This document shows positions 44,095-52,373 of a stretch of DNA of 64,000 nucleotides, in pieces; the stretch's first letter is position 1; the number at the start of each line of letters is the position of its first letter. Under the pieces are notes generated by a model. The model was not told the origin of the DNA. It was given only the letters and a program-made list of their open reading frames with translations, and searched no databases. Source of the stretch: Aeoliella mucimassa. GTDB taxonomy: Bacteria; Planctomycetota; Planctomycetia; Pirellulales; Lacipirellulaceae. The stretch is taken from assembly GCF_007748035.1 (NCBI RefSeq), contig NZ_CP036278.1, positions 744,001 to 808,000 on the forward strand, in the 5' to 3' direction. The translations under genes were made by a program, and so were the position numbers.

Positions 44095-44865
44095 TCAGTC
44101 TCCGCGGGACGAAGACACTGCCCTGCGCGATAAAACTCTACGGCGAGCGATCCAGAACACGAGCACCAGCGCGGGGAGCCAGGCCAGCACGAAGAGGGTG
44201 CTGCGGATGGGATCGCGATACTGTTTTACTTGCCCTGTCGCTGCATCGAACGTGATCGTCTCGCCGACGTTCGTGCGAATCGAAAACTCCTGGTATTGGT
44301 AGTCGTACTCGGTACTTGTCACTCGAATCGTATGGTCTTCGGCGAGCACCTGCTTCAACCAAAGATGTGGGGCAATGTCGTCGTAGTAGACCGTGTGGTA
44401 CTCGCCCGACGACGACAAGAACGTGGCAATCTCGCGGTAACACCCCGGCCACTCGAGTTTGGTGAAGTCCCCCGGCAAGACTACCGACGCCCGATCGTCG
44501 GCGACATACGCCGGGTGATCCAACCAGAGCGCGGGAAACGCCCACAGTAAGGTGGGGGAGTCGCCGCTGGTGTAGAGTCCACTCTGCGGGTACTTCTCGC
44601 GGATTGCCCGACACAAAGTCGGCTCGACGTTGATGGAGTCCTGGTCCCGCAGTTCCTCCTCTAGCGAAACGGGAGGAATATGAACCACCACGCAATCCAC
44701 ATTCTCCGCTTGCTCGATCCACGTGCCAGGGGCTATCAAGATTCCCGCCAGAGAGACGGGTGGAGTTGCCAATAGGATTGGCAAGATAGCAAGCAGACGT
44801 AGGCGAATTGCGATAAGCATTGGGGCTGCAAAGCAGTTAACTAGGAAAAAACGTCGCCATGACAA
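44095..44865 (-). CDS. Hypothetical secreted/membrane protein
   Basis: This protein of up to 256 residues has an N-terminal hydrophobic segment (LRLLAILPILLATPPVSLAG), an exported middle domain (about 60-200) and a C-terminal transmembrane helix (LFVLAWLPALVLVFWIA) followed by basic residues. I see no known motif. An internal Met at residue 16 (44820) would give a more typical signal peptide; neither start has a ribosome site. The gene is convergent with the adenosyltransferase gene. Confidence 0.6.
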   Translation of the reverse strand: MSWRRFFLVNCFAAPMLIAIRLRLLAILPILLATPPVSLAGILIAPGTWIEQAENVDCVVVHIPPVSLEEELRDQDSINVEPTLCRAIREKYPQSGLYTSGDSPTLLWAFPALWLDHPAYVADDRASVVLPGDFTKLEWPGCYREIATFLSSSGEYHTVYYDDIAPHLWLKQVLAEDHTIRVTSTEYDYQYQEFSIRTNVGETITFDAATGQVKQYRDPIRSTLFVLAWLPALVLVFWIARRRVLSRRAVSSSRGD

Positions 44866-44935
44866 ATTGATTCCGATGCAAACAAGATTCGTCTCGGCGC
44901 TGCTATTTCATTCCGCCGAATAGCTGTGGTGATTG

Positions 44936-45418
44936 TCAGAGCCACCAATTGAGAGGCGTTGTGCCATCGCTGAGTTCATAAACATTGCCATACATCCACT
45001 GGGAGTCCGGGAAGTGCGCGGATAATCTGGCCATGGCTTGTTCGATGGATTCAAAACCTACCAAAACAGGAAACGTGAGTATCAATAGGTGGCCATTGGA
45101 ATGATCCAAGCCTCCATCCACCCATCCTCCAATCGATTTTACCACCGACGCAATGTGGTTGCGGTCACGAGTCGAACATTGCAGCAAGAACATTTGAACG
45201 CATACGTTGCCGGCTCGCTTGATTAGGCGATAACCCAGGGGCTCCGAGTCGACAAAGGCAATTTCGTCGCCGCTCGCCACGCCCGGCGCAAAACCGGGAG
45301 AAGCCAGCAGGCGGTAATGGTTGTTGTCAACCTTCGCTGCAGGCACTTCCTCATGCACTGGTTTGCCATCTTTAAAGCTGGCGATGATCTTGATCGGAGT
45401 GTTTTCTTCTGGTTTCAT
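44936..45418 (-). CDS. DUF4265-like protein
   Basis: This 160-residue soluble protein resembles DUF4265: HEEVPAAKVDNNHYRLLASP, APGVASGDEIAFVDSEPLGY, then a ferredoxin-like second half (SIEQAMARLSAHFPDSQWMY). The function of DUF4265 is unknown; members often sit in immunity-protein-like contexts, and I cannot confirm that here. No toxin or effector is adjacent. It has no signal peptide. Confidence 0.6.
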   Translation of the reverse strand: MKPEENTPIKIIASFKDGKPVHEEVPAAKVDNNHYRLLASPGFAPGVASGDEIAFVDSEPLGYRLIKRAGNVCVQMFLLQCSTRDRNHIASVVKSIGGWVDGGLDHSNGHLLILTFPVLVGFESIEQAMARLSAHFPDSQWMYGNVYELSDGTTPLNWWL

Positions 45419-45505
45419 CGCTACTATTCAGGCCAACCGGATTGGCAATGGGGGGAGGTTCCTGTGGTCACAGCTTACCCGATATTCCAACGTATCGCTC
45501 GTGTG

Positions 45506-45531
45506 CCACGGCTGGCTTGTCCAGCAGTGCT
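45506..45531. repeat. REP-like hairpin
   Basis: CCACGGCTGG-CTTGT-CCAGCAGTG forms a near-perfect hairpin. The string CACTGCTGGACAAGCCAGC on the minus strand resembles dispersed sequences I recall from planctomycete genomes. Only one copy is visible here. Confidence 0.4.
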
Positions 45532-45933
45532 TGGGCTCAATCCACCGTAGCGATTAGCCTCGCGAAACTCGCCGGAGCCCAACCCTTCGCTGGGCGACGA
45601 TTCCTTTTCAGCGCATGCTTGAGCTGTGGACCGGCCGGATGATTCTTGCCGCTCGGCGGTTTCTCCCGCCGCTTGCTTCTCCGCGGCTCTCCAACTCTGC
45701 AGCTCCATGACCACGGCCGGTCGGCCAGTCAGGGGGTGCCAGCCAGAGCAGCAGCCAGCCAAATGGCCAAATATTTTGCTTGATTTGCGGGCGGGATTTG
45801 TTCTAATGGTGGATACAAATGTATAGGTTTTTGTCCGTCCCGTTACCTCCTCTTACCAAATCTGCCCAATTCGTTGGCTTCGGTTTCTGCTCGCACTTCG
45901 CGGGTGGAACTATTTGCCCCCAACTCAGTTAGT

Positions 45934-45959
45934 GCCCCAACCCTGGGGGCTTTATTTTT
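45934..45959 (+). terminator. Terminator-like hairpin
   Basis: GCCCC (45934-45938) pairs with GGGGC (45946-45950), followed by TTTATTTTT. The stem is short, and no plus-strand gene lies directly upstream, so it might end a non-coding RNA or be fortuitous. Confidence 0.4.
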
Positions 45960-46349
45960 GACTTACGACACATGGCAACGACGCAACTATCGAATACCGA
46001 ACGAGTTAGACCGATCGCGATCGACGTAAGAATTGCCCCCACGATCGCGTTTTCCGCTTTTGGGGGCAAAACGGTCGGGTACCAAGATCGGGTAACCGAA
46101 TCGCACTCCGTCAGCCAGCGTGCGATCCGGCTCGGCGGCTGTGGGGGCCGATGCCCGACCGGTCGTAGCGATTGTGCCAGCCAGGGGGCGGTAACTGGTT
46201 CGCCAGAGCCAGCTTACGGCAATTTGTGCCCCCACAGTTTGGTTGACCGACAACGGGTGCCCATTTATCATCGAAGGAGGTAGTTTGCCCATTTTTACAC
46301 GCCGCTCGGTTCGCGGCACCGCTCCACGTCCAGCAAGGTTTTCCCCTCG

Positions 46350-47558
46350 ATGGCTATCGTCTTTCAACTCACGTTGGCACTGTTGCTGCTGGGCTCGTTT
46401 GTTGCCTGTTACTTTTGCTCGAAGGTCTGGCACTGGTCGCAAGTGCTGCTGGCCGAAACCGTGTTTCTGCTGGGCCTGGCCTTTCTGATCCTCGCTGGCG
46501 AAGTGTTTCGTATCCAGCAGGTCTACGGCAAAGACAACAAGCAGAACCTCGCCCGCATCGAACAGCTCGAACCGGTGGTCGACGGACTGCAGTTTGGTAC
46601 CAACAATCTTCGCGTGATCAACAGCCTGGAAGCCGACGAAGTGCCGGTGCGAATGATGGAAGGCTCGAGCGAAGACGAACCTGGTCGCATGCTCAGCGTG
46701 CGGGATCTCGATCACGAACTGGGTATGGTCACCCGGGCGCGGGGACGTATGTGGCGTGATGCCAGCATTGCCGGTATCAACAACGGTACCATCGCGCTCA
46801 CGGTGCCGGCTCCTGATCCTCACGGCATCAAAGCGGGTGCGATTTTATACGTGTTCGAACAAGGCCAGCCCGCTCCGCTCAATCAGCGTGGCCCGAGCTA
46901 CATCGGCGAGTTCCGCGTTTCCGACGTCGCGGGTCAGCAGGTGCAGTTGCAACCCGCTGGCGAGTTCGACGAACGTTCGGTGCAACGCCTGAGCACGACG
47001 CAGTCGCCTTGGATTTTGTACGAGAATATGCCGCTCGATCAGTACCCGGACGGCCAGATGGAGATCCTGACCGACGTATCGGCCGAGCAGCTCAAGCAGT
47101 TGATTCCGCCGCAATCGGTGGAAGAGTACCTTCGCCAGGGTGGCCCCACCCAGCCGGGCGACGACGACTGGAACAAGGTGGGCTACGACCAGGAAGGCAA
47201 CTACGTGCCGCGCGACGCTTGGAACGGTTCCACGCAGTTCAAGTATCGCCGGTCGCTGCGTGACTACAACCTGCTGTTCCAGGAAGCTTCGAAGCGGTAC
47301 ACCCAGATGGAAGCCGACTTCAACGCGTTGACCGCGGACAACAAAAAGCTGGAAACCGCGTTGGCCAGCGCCAAGAAGGTGCAAGCGGCTCACGAAGCCG
47401 AGCAGCAGAAGCTGCGGACCGATCTGGCCGGCGTAACCCGCGATCGCGAGGCGATCGAAGCCCACCGCTCGCAGGTGGAAACCCAGCTATCGAACGCTCA
47501 AGGCCTACTGGAGGAGGCCATTCAGCAAAATACCGAACTCGCCAAATCGATGAACTAG
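46350..47558 (+). CDS. Planctomycete hypothetical membrane protein with coiled coil
   Basis: This 402-residue protein has two N-terminal transmembrane segments (about residues 3-20 and 32-50). A mixed domain follows (about 60-290, with DPHGIKAGAILYVFEQG and YIGEFRVSDV), and a long coiled coil runs from about residue 315 to the end (ALTADNKKLETALASAKKVQ). I know similar proteins only as conserved hypotheticals in planctomycetes. The coiled coil suggests a structural or complex-forming role at the membrane. The start has only a weak AAGG upstream; a strong AAGGAGG lies further away in another frame. Confidence 0.7.
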   Translation: MAIVFQLTLALLLLGSFVACYFCSKVWHWSQVLLAETVFLLGLAFLILAGEVFRIQQVYGKDNKQNLARIEQLEPVVDGLQFGTNNLRVINSLEADEVPVRMMEGSSEDEPGRMLSVRDLDHELGMVTRARGRMWRDASIAGINNGTIALTVPAPDPHGIKAGAILYVFEQGQPAPLNQRGPSYIGEFRVSDVAGQQVQLQPAGEFDERSVQRLSTTQSPWILYENMPLDQYPDGQMEILTDVSAEQLKQLIPPQSVEEYLRQGGPTQPGDDDWNKVGYDQEGNYVPRDAWNGSTQFKYRRSLRDYNLLFQEASKRYTQMEADFNALTADNKKLETALASAKKVQAAHEAEQQKLRTDLAGVTRDREAIEAHRSQVETQLSNAQGLLEEAIQQNTELAKSMN

Positions 47559-47707
47559 AGTTAAAGGGTAAGGTAGCGGCTACACGTCAGCCAACGCCCC
47601 CGCTCGGTGAACGCTCTTTGTCGTTTGATCGCGTTACGATATGGTACCCTGCGGGCGCGGTAGGCGACCGCTGTCTGTGCTAGCATCACTGGAGGATTAC
47701 GCTCGCC

Positions 47708-48625
47708 ATGGGCCTGAACGAACGCGATTACGGACGCGCCAGCTACGAAGGTAGCTACGGCTACGGGCAGTCCGGCTACACCCTGGGCTCGCCGCAGTCG
47801 GTGGTGGTCAAGCTGATCATCATCAATGCGATCGTGTTCGTATTGCAGTTGATTTTCCGCAGCAACGATCCGCGGATTCCGTCGAACTTCGACTCGCTAT
47901 TCAGTCTGCACGAGCATTGGTATTACGAACCATGGCGGTTCTTTGAATTACTGAGCTACGGATTCCTGCACAGTCCTTGGGACTACTGGCACATTTTCGG
48001 CAACATGTTCATGCTCTGGTTCGCAGGTCGAGCCGTGGAGCAAAAAATCGGTGGCCGTGAGTTCCTGGTGTTCTACCTGCTCGGCATCGTGATTGCCGGT
48101 ACTGCGTGGTGTTTAATTGAGTCGATGGTGCCCGATGGTGGCAATCAGCGGTTTGGGCCGTTAGGGGTGCCGATGCTCGGTGCGTCGGGCGGCGTGACCG
48201 CGGTTCTGATGCTGTTTATCTTTTATTACCCGCGGGTGACCATCCTGTTCATGTTCGTGATTCCCATGCCCGCTTGGGTGTTGGGAGTGCTGGTGGTCGG
48301 CGGCGACATGTGGGGGGCGATGAGTCGCTCAGGCCACGTGGCTTTTACCGCCCACCTTGGCGGCGCCTTGTTCGCCTACCTGTATTACAACTCGCGGATA
48401 CGATTGACCGATTACGTGCCGACCAGTTTCAAGATGCCGAGTTTCAAGCGGAAGCCACCGTTGCGGGTGCATCGCCCCGACGACGAGCCGCGAGAAGACG
48501 CCCAGGAACGTCGGCTGAACGAGCTGCTCGATAAGGTATCGAAGCACGGGCAGGATAGCCTGAGCAAGCGTGAGTTCAGCGAACTTCAGAAACTGAGCAA
48601 GCACTACCAGCAGAAACGGAAGTAA
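47708..48625 (+). CDS. Rhomboid-family intramembrane serine protease
   Basis: This 305-residue protease has six hydrophobic segments and the rhomboid catalytic dyad: Ser160 in GASGGVTAV and His216 in TAHLGGALF. The WDYWHIFGNMFMLWFAGRAV segment is the conserved HxxxN region. The N-terminal 30 residues are Tyr/Gly-rich, and the C-terminal 75 are soluble and charged with a helical EFSELQKLSKHYQQ tail. Rhomboids cleave transmembrane substrates within the membrane. GGAGG about 13 bases upstream supports ATG 47708. The FGE-like gene follows 41 bases later on the same strand. Confidence 0.92.
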   Translation: MGLNERDYGRASYEGSYGYGQSGYTLGSPQSVVVKLIIINAIVFVLQLIFRSNDPRIPSNFDSLFSLHEHWYYEPWRFFELLSYGFLHSPWDYWHIFGNMFMLWFAGRAVEQKIGGREFLVFYLLGIVIAGTAWCLIESMVPDGGNQRFGPLGVPMLGASGGVTAVLMLFIFYYPRVTILFMFVIPMPAWVLGVLVVGGDMWGAMSRSGHVAFTAHLGGALFAYLYYNSRIRLTDYVPTSFKMPSFKRKPPLRVHRPDDEPREDAQERRLNELLDKVSKHGQDSLSKREFSELQKLSKHYQQKRK

Positions 48626-48666
48626 GCGTTCACGAGGAGTCGCGCAGCAAGTAAACGGAGGTGCCT

Positions 48667-49665
48667 GTGCAGTCGCGAGTGTGGTTGCTGATTTTGATCA
48701 TCCTGCTGGCTCCGCTGCCATATGGGGCGTGGGTCGGCGTGCGAAGTGCCTATCGCTGGTGGGTGCCGGAGTCGGAGATCAAGACCGAGTGGCAACAAGT
48801 CGACGCCGGCCCGCCTCGCGTGCGGGAGCAATCCGGCATGGTCCGCATCGCCGCGGGTCGGACGATCCTCGGTAGTTCGTCGACTGGCAACGTCGACCGC
48901 CAGCCCGCCCACGAGGTGTGGCTCGATCCATTCTGGATCGACGCGAAGCTGGTGACGAACGATCAGTTTGCCGAGTTTGTGAAAGCTACCGACTTTAGCA
49001 CGACTGCCGAGCGGCGCGGCTCGTCGCTGGTGTTCGACTACGACCGCCGAGAGTGGCTCGAAGTGGAAATGGCGTGTTGGAAGTCGCCCGAAGGGCCGCT
49101 GAGCACGCTGGCCGACCGGGGCAATTTGCCGGTGGTGCACGTCAGCTGGCACGATGCACTGGCCTACGCCGAGTGGGCGAACAAGCGACTGGTGACCGAA
49201 GCCGAGTACGAGCTGGCCGCTCGCGGCGGGTTGATCGACAACCAGTATGCGTGGGGCAACGAGCTATCGAGCGACCAGCCGGAAGCGAATTACTGGCAAG
49301 GACGTTTTCCGCATCGCGATTTGGGGCTCGATGGATTCCGCGGCCCTTCGCCGGTGGGGAGCTTTCCGCCGAACCGGTTCGGACTGTACGACATGACCGG
49401 CAACGTCTGGTGCTGGTGCGCCGACTGGTACGCGGCCGACTACTATTATTCGAGCCCGCTACACAATCCGCCCGGCCCACCAACCGGCCAGGCCCGCACG
49501 CTGCGCGGTGGCTCATGGCTCAGCACCGGCGGAGCAGGGAGCGAACTGGCGGTAACCGCCCGCGGGCACGCCCCCCCGCACCACACCGCCAGCAATGTGG
49601 GGTTCCGCTGTGCCGGGGGACCTCCGGCGACAGAAATAGCTGCCAAATCGAAACGGAGACGCTAA
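48667..49665 (+). CDS. FGE-sulfatase-domain (SUMF1-like) protein lacking the catalytic cysteines
   Basis: This 332-residue protein has an N-terminal transmembrane or signal segment (VWLLILIILLAPLPYGAWVG) and a formylglycine-generating-enzyme-type domain. Family marks are PFWIDAKLVTNDQFAEFV, HVSWHDALAYAEWANKRLVT EAEYE, DMTGNVWCWCADWYA, LRGGSW and NVGFRCA. The segment that carries the two catalytic cysteines in true FGE (SYxCH...YC after RGGS) reads LSTGGAGSEL here, without Cys. It is therefore probably a ligand-binding or C-type-lectin-like member, not a sulfatase activator. CGGAGG just upstream fits GTG 48667 better than GTG 48661. Confidence 0.82.
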   Translation: MQSRVWLLILIILLAPLPYGAWVGVRSAYRWWVPESEIKTEWQQVDAGPPRVREQSGMVRIAAGRTILGSSSTGNVDRQPAHEVWLDPFWIDAKLVTNDQFAEFVKATDFSTTAERRGSSLVFDYDRREWLEVEMACWKSPEGPLSTLADRGNLPVVHVSWHDALAYAEWANKRLVTEAEYELAARGGLIDNQYAWGNELSSDQPEANYWQGRFPHRDLGLDGFRGPSPVGSFPPNRFGLYDMTGNVWCWCADWYAADYYYSSPLHNPPGPPTGQARTLRGGSWLSTGGAGSELAVTARGHAPPHHTASNVGFRCAGGPPATEIAAKSKRRR

Positions 49666-49745
49666 ACTACCTTCGCCCCGCTAACGCGGGGTAGCGTACC
49701 GCAAAGCCCGCCGCGCTCCCCCCCTCGCATCCTCCCGGCTGTTCT

Positions 49746-50669
49746 ATGATCAACTACCCCTCCCAAATCGTAGCGGTTGCCGGTTCCTCTGGTCTGGTTG
49801 GTTCAGCACTAACCGCCGCGCTGGAAAAAGATGGGCACACAGTCCGCCGCCTCGTTCGCCGACCGGTGAAGGATCCGAATACAGAGATCTACTGGAAGCC
49901 CTCCGCAGGCGAGATCGACGCGGAGAAGCTGAGCGAAGTCGACGCGGTGGTGCACCTCGGTGGGGCAGGGCTGACCGACTCGTGGTGGACCGAAGAGTAC
50001 AAGCAGAAGATTCGCGACAGTCGAGTGAACAGCACGCGGTTGTTGAGTGAGACCCTCGCAGGGCTAAGTAAAAAACCGCGGGTGCATGTGAATGCTTCGG
50101 CCATCGGCTACTACGGTGTGCGAGGCGACGAAGTAATCGACGAGACCTCGCCCGGCGGCAGCGGCTTTCTAGCCGATACCTGCCGCGAGTGGGAAGCAGC
50201 GACGCAACCGTCGTGGGAGTCGGGCATTCGCGTTTGCCAGATGCGAATCGGCGTGGTCTTGAGCGCCGACGGAGGAGCCTTGGCGAAGATGCTCACACCC
50301 TTCCGCATGGGCGTCGGCGGAGTGCTCGGCAGCGGCAAGCAATACATGAGCTGGGTCGCTCTGCCCGACCTGATCGCGGCCATTCAGTTCGCCTTGGATC
50401 ACGATCCGCTGCACGGGGCAGTGAACACTACGGCTCCGAATCCGGTGACGAATCGCGAGTTCACCAAGATGCTCGGCACGGTGCTCAACCGCCCCACGGT
50501 GGTCCACACCCCCGCGTTCGCGGTGCGACTGATGGCCGGCCGCGAGATGGCCGACGAGATACTACTCGGGGGCGCAAAAATATACCCCCGCCGTTTACAG
50601 GCCGAAGGATTTGAGTTCACTTGTGCGAACATCCAAACGGCGCTGGAAACTGTGCTGGGGGTAAATTAG
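49746..50669 (+). CDS. TIGR01777-family NAD-dependent epimerase/oxidoreductase
   Basis: This 307-residue SDR-extended protein has a Rossmann motif (IVAVAGSSGLVGSAL), WWTEEYKQKIRDSRVNSTRL, ASAIGYYGVRGDEVIDE, MRIGVVLSADGGALAKM and VVHTPAFAVRLMAGREMADE. It resembles the YfcH/SDR39U1 group, whose substrate is unknown. It is followed 52 bases later by the IS630 element. Confidence 0.88.
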   Translation: MINYPSQIVAVAGSSGLVGSALTAALEKDGHTVRRLVRRPVKDPNTEIYWKPSAGEIDAEKLSEVDAVVHLGGAGLTDSWWTEEYKQKIRDSRVNSTRLLSETLAGLSKKPRVHVNASAIGYYGVRGDEVIDETSPGGSGFLADTCREWEAATQPSWESGIRVCQMRIGVVLSADGGALAKMLTPFRMGVGGVLGSGKQYMSWVALPDLIAAIQFALDHDPLHGAVNTTAPNPVTNREFTKMLGTVLNRPTVVHTPAFAVRLMAGREMADEILLGGAKIYPRRLQAEGFEFTCANIQTALETVLGVN

Positions 50670-50738
50670 GACCTGCTACAAAAGCGTGGAGCAGGCATGG
50701 CGAGCAATGGCAGCCAGCCTAGTACGTCGTCCCGGAAG

Positions 50739-51403
50739 TCATTTCCTATAGAGTTCAGGGAAGACGCGTTTGGCGTCTTTTCGATGGAAGGTCCAATTGA
50801 TTTTGATTTTCTTCCGATTGCGGTCGCGTGAACAGTGGGAGAGTTCGCTTTGAACCTTGTCGAGCGAAGCCAACCGACGTCCCAGGCATTGTCGCTGTAT
50901 GGCCGAGATTTCGATCTCGGCCATGTTGAGCCAACTGGCATGCTTGGGGGTAAAATGCCACACAATCCGCTCCAGCATTGGCCGAGCCGCCTCCTCGCCA
51001 AAGGTTTCGATCAACGACTTCTCGTTGTGCGTGTTGAGGTTGTCCATCACCAGATGAACCCGCTCTGCGTCGGGATAGCGCTTCAAGAGGTCGCGGACGA
51101 ACCGGGCGAAGTCGGCTCGCTTGCGGTGACGCTTGGCCTGAACGAATCGCTTGCCCGCCTTCGGCTCGACCGCCACGAACACGCTGCAGGTTCCGCAGCG
51201 GCGGTACTCGTAGTCCTGCTTCGCGATCTTGCCGGGTGCCGCGGGCTCGGGCGGCCGCGCGTCGTCGACCCTCTGATAGGGCTGCTCGTCGAGGCAGACG
51301 ACCGGCTCGTTCGGGTCGAGCGGCTTCTCGTACTGCTCGAGGACGTCCTCCATCCGCTCACAGAACTCGTCGTTCAGCTTGGGCACGCACCAAGTTTTTT
51401 TCG
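50739..51403 (-). CDS. IS630 transposase ORFB (DDE catalytic part, reached by -1 frameshift)
   Basis: The -1 frame continues from the slippery site as AVAKKTWCVPKLNDEFCERM and carries the DDE catalytic core: Asp in VVCLDEQPYQR, Asp in HLVMDNLNTHN and Glu in WLNMAEIEI. The last residues run to the stop at 50739, 17 bases from the IS end. The open frame extends further upstream in this frame but without transposase sequence, so I count only the part after the shift. Confidence 0.85.
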
Positions 51404-51838
51404 CCACGGCTTCAGGTCGTGTTCCTTGAGCCACAGCGAGACCTCCGTCACGCTGAGCGAATCGACGAAGCCTTCCTTCACCGCGTGCTCGCACAACAAT
51501 TCCAGCGTCCAGCGAGCCCGTCCCTCGGGCGGCTCGCTGCACGCCAGGGCGATTACCTGTTGCTGCTGCCGCTTGGTGAACTCTGGGGGGCGGCCCGAGC
51601 GAGGCGCATCGTACACCGCCCGCTGGACGCCCTCTTCGCAGAACCGCTTTCGGACGGCTCGGACGTTGCGCGTCGTGCAGCCCACATGCTCGGCGATCTC
51701 TTCGTCGGTGCATCCCGAGTCCGATTTCAATAATATCTGGCAGCGACGCACCACTTGCGCCGCGCGGGCGCCTGAGCGTGCTAGCTGCTCCAAACCTCCA
51801 CGGGCCTGGTGGTCCAGGCAAACAATGTGCTTTTTCAT
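51374..51838 (-). CDS. IS630 transposase ORFA (DNA-binding part)
   Basis: These 154 residues hold two helix-turn-helix units: a first at DEEIAEHVGCTTRNVRAVRK and a winged part at TLELLCEHAVKEGFVDSLSV. Without a frameshift translation ends just after KPWRKKLGACPS. With a -1 slip at the A7 heptamer the full transposase is made. Confidence 0.85.
   Translation of the reverse strand: MKKHIVCLDHQARGGLEQLARSGARAAQVVRRCQILLKSDSGCTDEEIAEHVGCTTRNVRAVRKRFCEEGVQRAVYDAPRSGRPPEFTKRQQQQVIALACSEPPEGRARWTLELLCEHAVKEGFVDSLSVTEVSLWLKEHDLKPWRKKLGACPS
51395..51401 (-). other. Programmed -1 frameshift heptamer
   Basis: On the minus strand AAAAAAA lies in the frame CGA AAA AAA CTT. Slipping back one base gives the ORFB frame (AAA AAA ACT TGG). 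Such A7 sites are common in IS630 elements. Confidence 0.8.
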
Positions 51839-51880
51839 TCCGCAGCATATAGCAGCGGAATGGATTTCAGGAAAGACGTA

Positions 51881-52327
51881 CTAGTTCTCCAGGTGAATCG
51901 TCTCGAGCTCACCGCCCCCCTTGGGGACGGTAATCGTCAACGGTGTGGTTTCGGACGAAACGTATTTCTCTTGGAGCTTGTCTTCCGGTTGGTACATTTC
52001 TTCGTCTTCCCCTTCGGGAATCGGAGCCGGCCAGATGGCAGTCACCTTGAACTCACCAGCGGGGGAACCATCCTCGTACTCATACGAAGTCAGAACGAAC
52101 TCGCCTTGGGGGTTGGTCACCCCATAAGGAGCCGGCGTGCCGGTGCCTTGGAGGTCGGCCGAGTTGCCGTACAGCACGATCTTCACCCCTTCGGCAGGCT
52201 GGTCGTTGACCAACACTTTGCCGGAGGTGGGATAGACCTTTAACTGACCGTCCGGCGTGGAGTCGCAACCGACCGCCAGTACCAAAAATGCGAAAGGAAG
52301 CAAGCAACGAAACTTAGACGAAACCAT
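51881..52327 (-). CDS. Lipoprotein with carboxypeptidase-regulatory-like domain
   Basis: This 148-residue protein has a lipobox (FAFLVLAVGC, Cys21) and a beta-sandwich domain of the transthyretin/carboxypeptidase-regulatory kind (SGKVLVNDQPAEGVKIVLYG, GEFVLTSYEYEDGSPAGEFK). Such lipoproteins often accompany DUF1559 genes in planctomycetes, as here, with the DUF1559 gene 46 bases upstream. The stop codon TAG uses the TA target-site copy plus the first G of the IS element. The original site would also have read TAG, so the protein is intact. Confidence 0.8.
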   Translation of the reverse strand: MVSSKFRCLLPFAFLVLAVGCDSTPDGQLKVYPTSGKVLVNDQPAEGVKIVLYGNSADLQGTGTPAPYGVTNPQGEFVLTSYEYEDGSPAGEFKVTAIWPAPIPEGEDEEMYQPEDKLQEKYVSSETTPLTITVPKGGGELETIHLEN

Positions 52328-52373
52328 AGCGATACTCTATTTCCAGTCAACGGTAGTTCTTAGGTTTAACAAC

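Larger units (their letters stand above)
45419..46349. other. Large non-coding region with C5/G5 motifs and hairpins
   Basis: These 931 bases lack a supportable gene. The first half holds a REP-like hairpin (45506-45531). The second half holds a short GC stem followed by a T-rich run (45934-45959) and five copies of a G5 or C5 box (TTGCCCCCA or its inverse), near 45914, 46033, 46061, 46142 and 46225. Two pair in opposite orientation: TTGCCCCCA at 46033-46041 with TGGGGGCAA at 46061-46069. AAGGAGG at 46274-46280 is a strong ribosome site that does not fit the downstream ATG. Confidence 0.55.
50722..51881 (-). mobile_element. IS630-family insertion sequence
   Basis: This 1160-base element is bordered by imperfect terminal inverted repeats that start GTACGTC at each end; about 19 of the outer 25 bases match. 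TA dinucleotides flank both ends (50720-50721 and 51882-51883), the target duplication of the IS630/Tc1 group. It carries one transposase split over two frames. All parts look intact, so it may be active. Confidence 0.9.
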
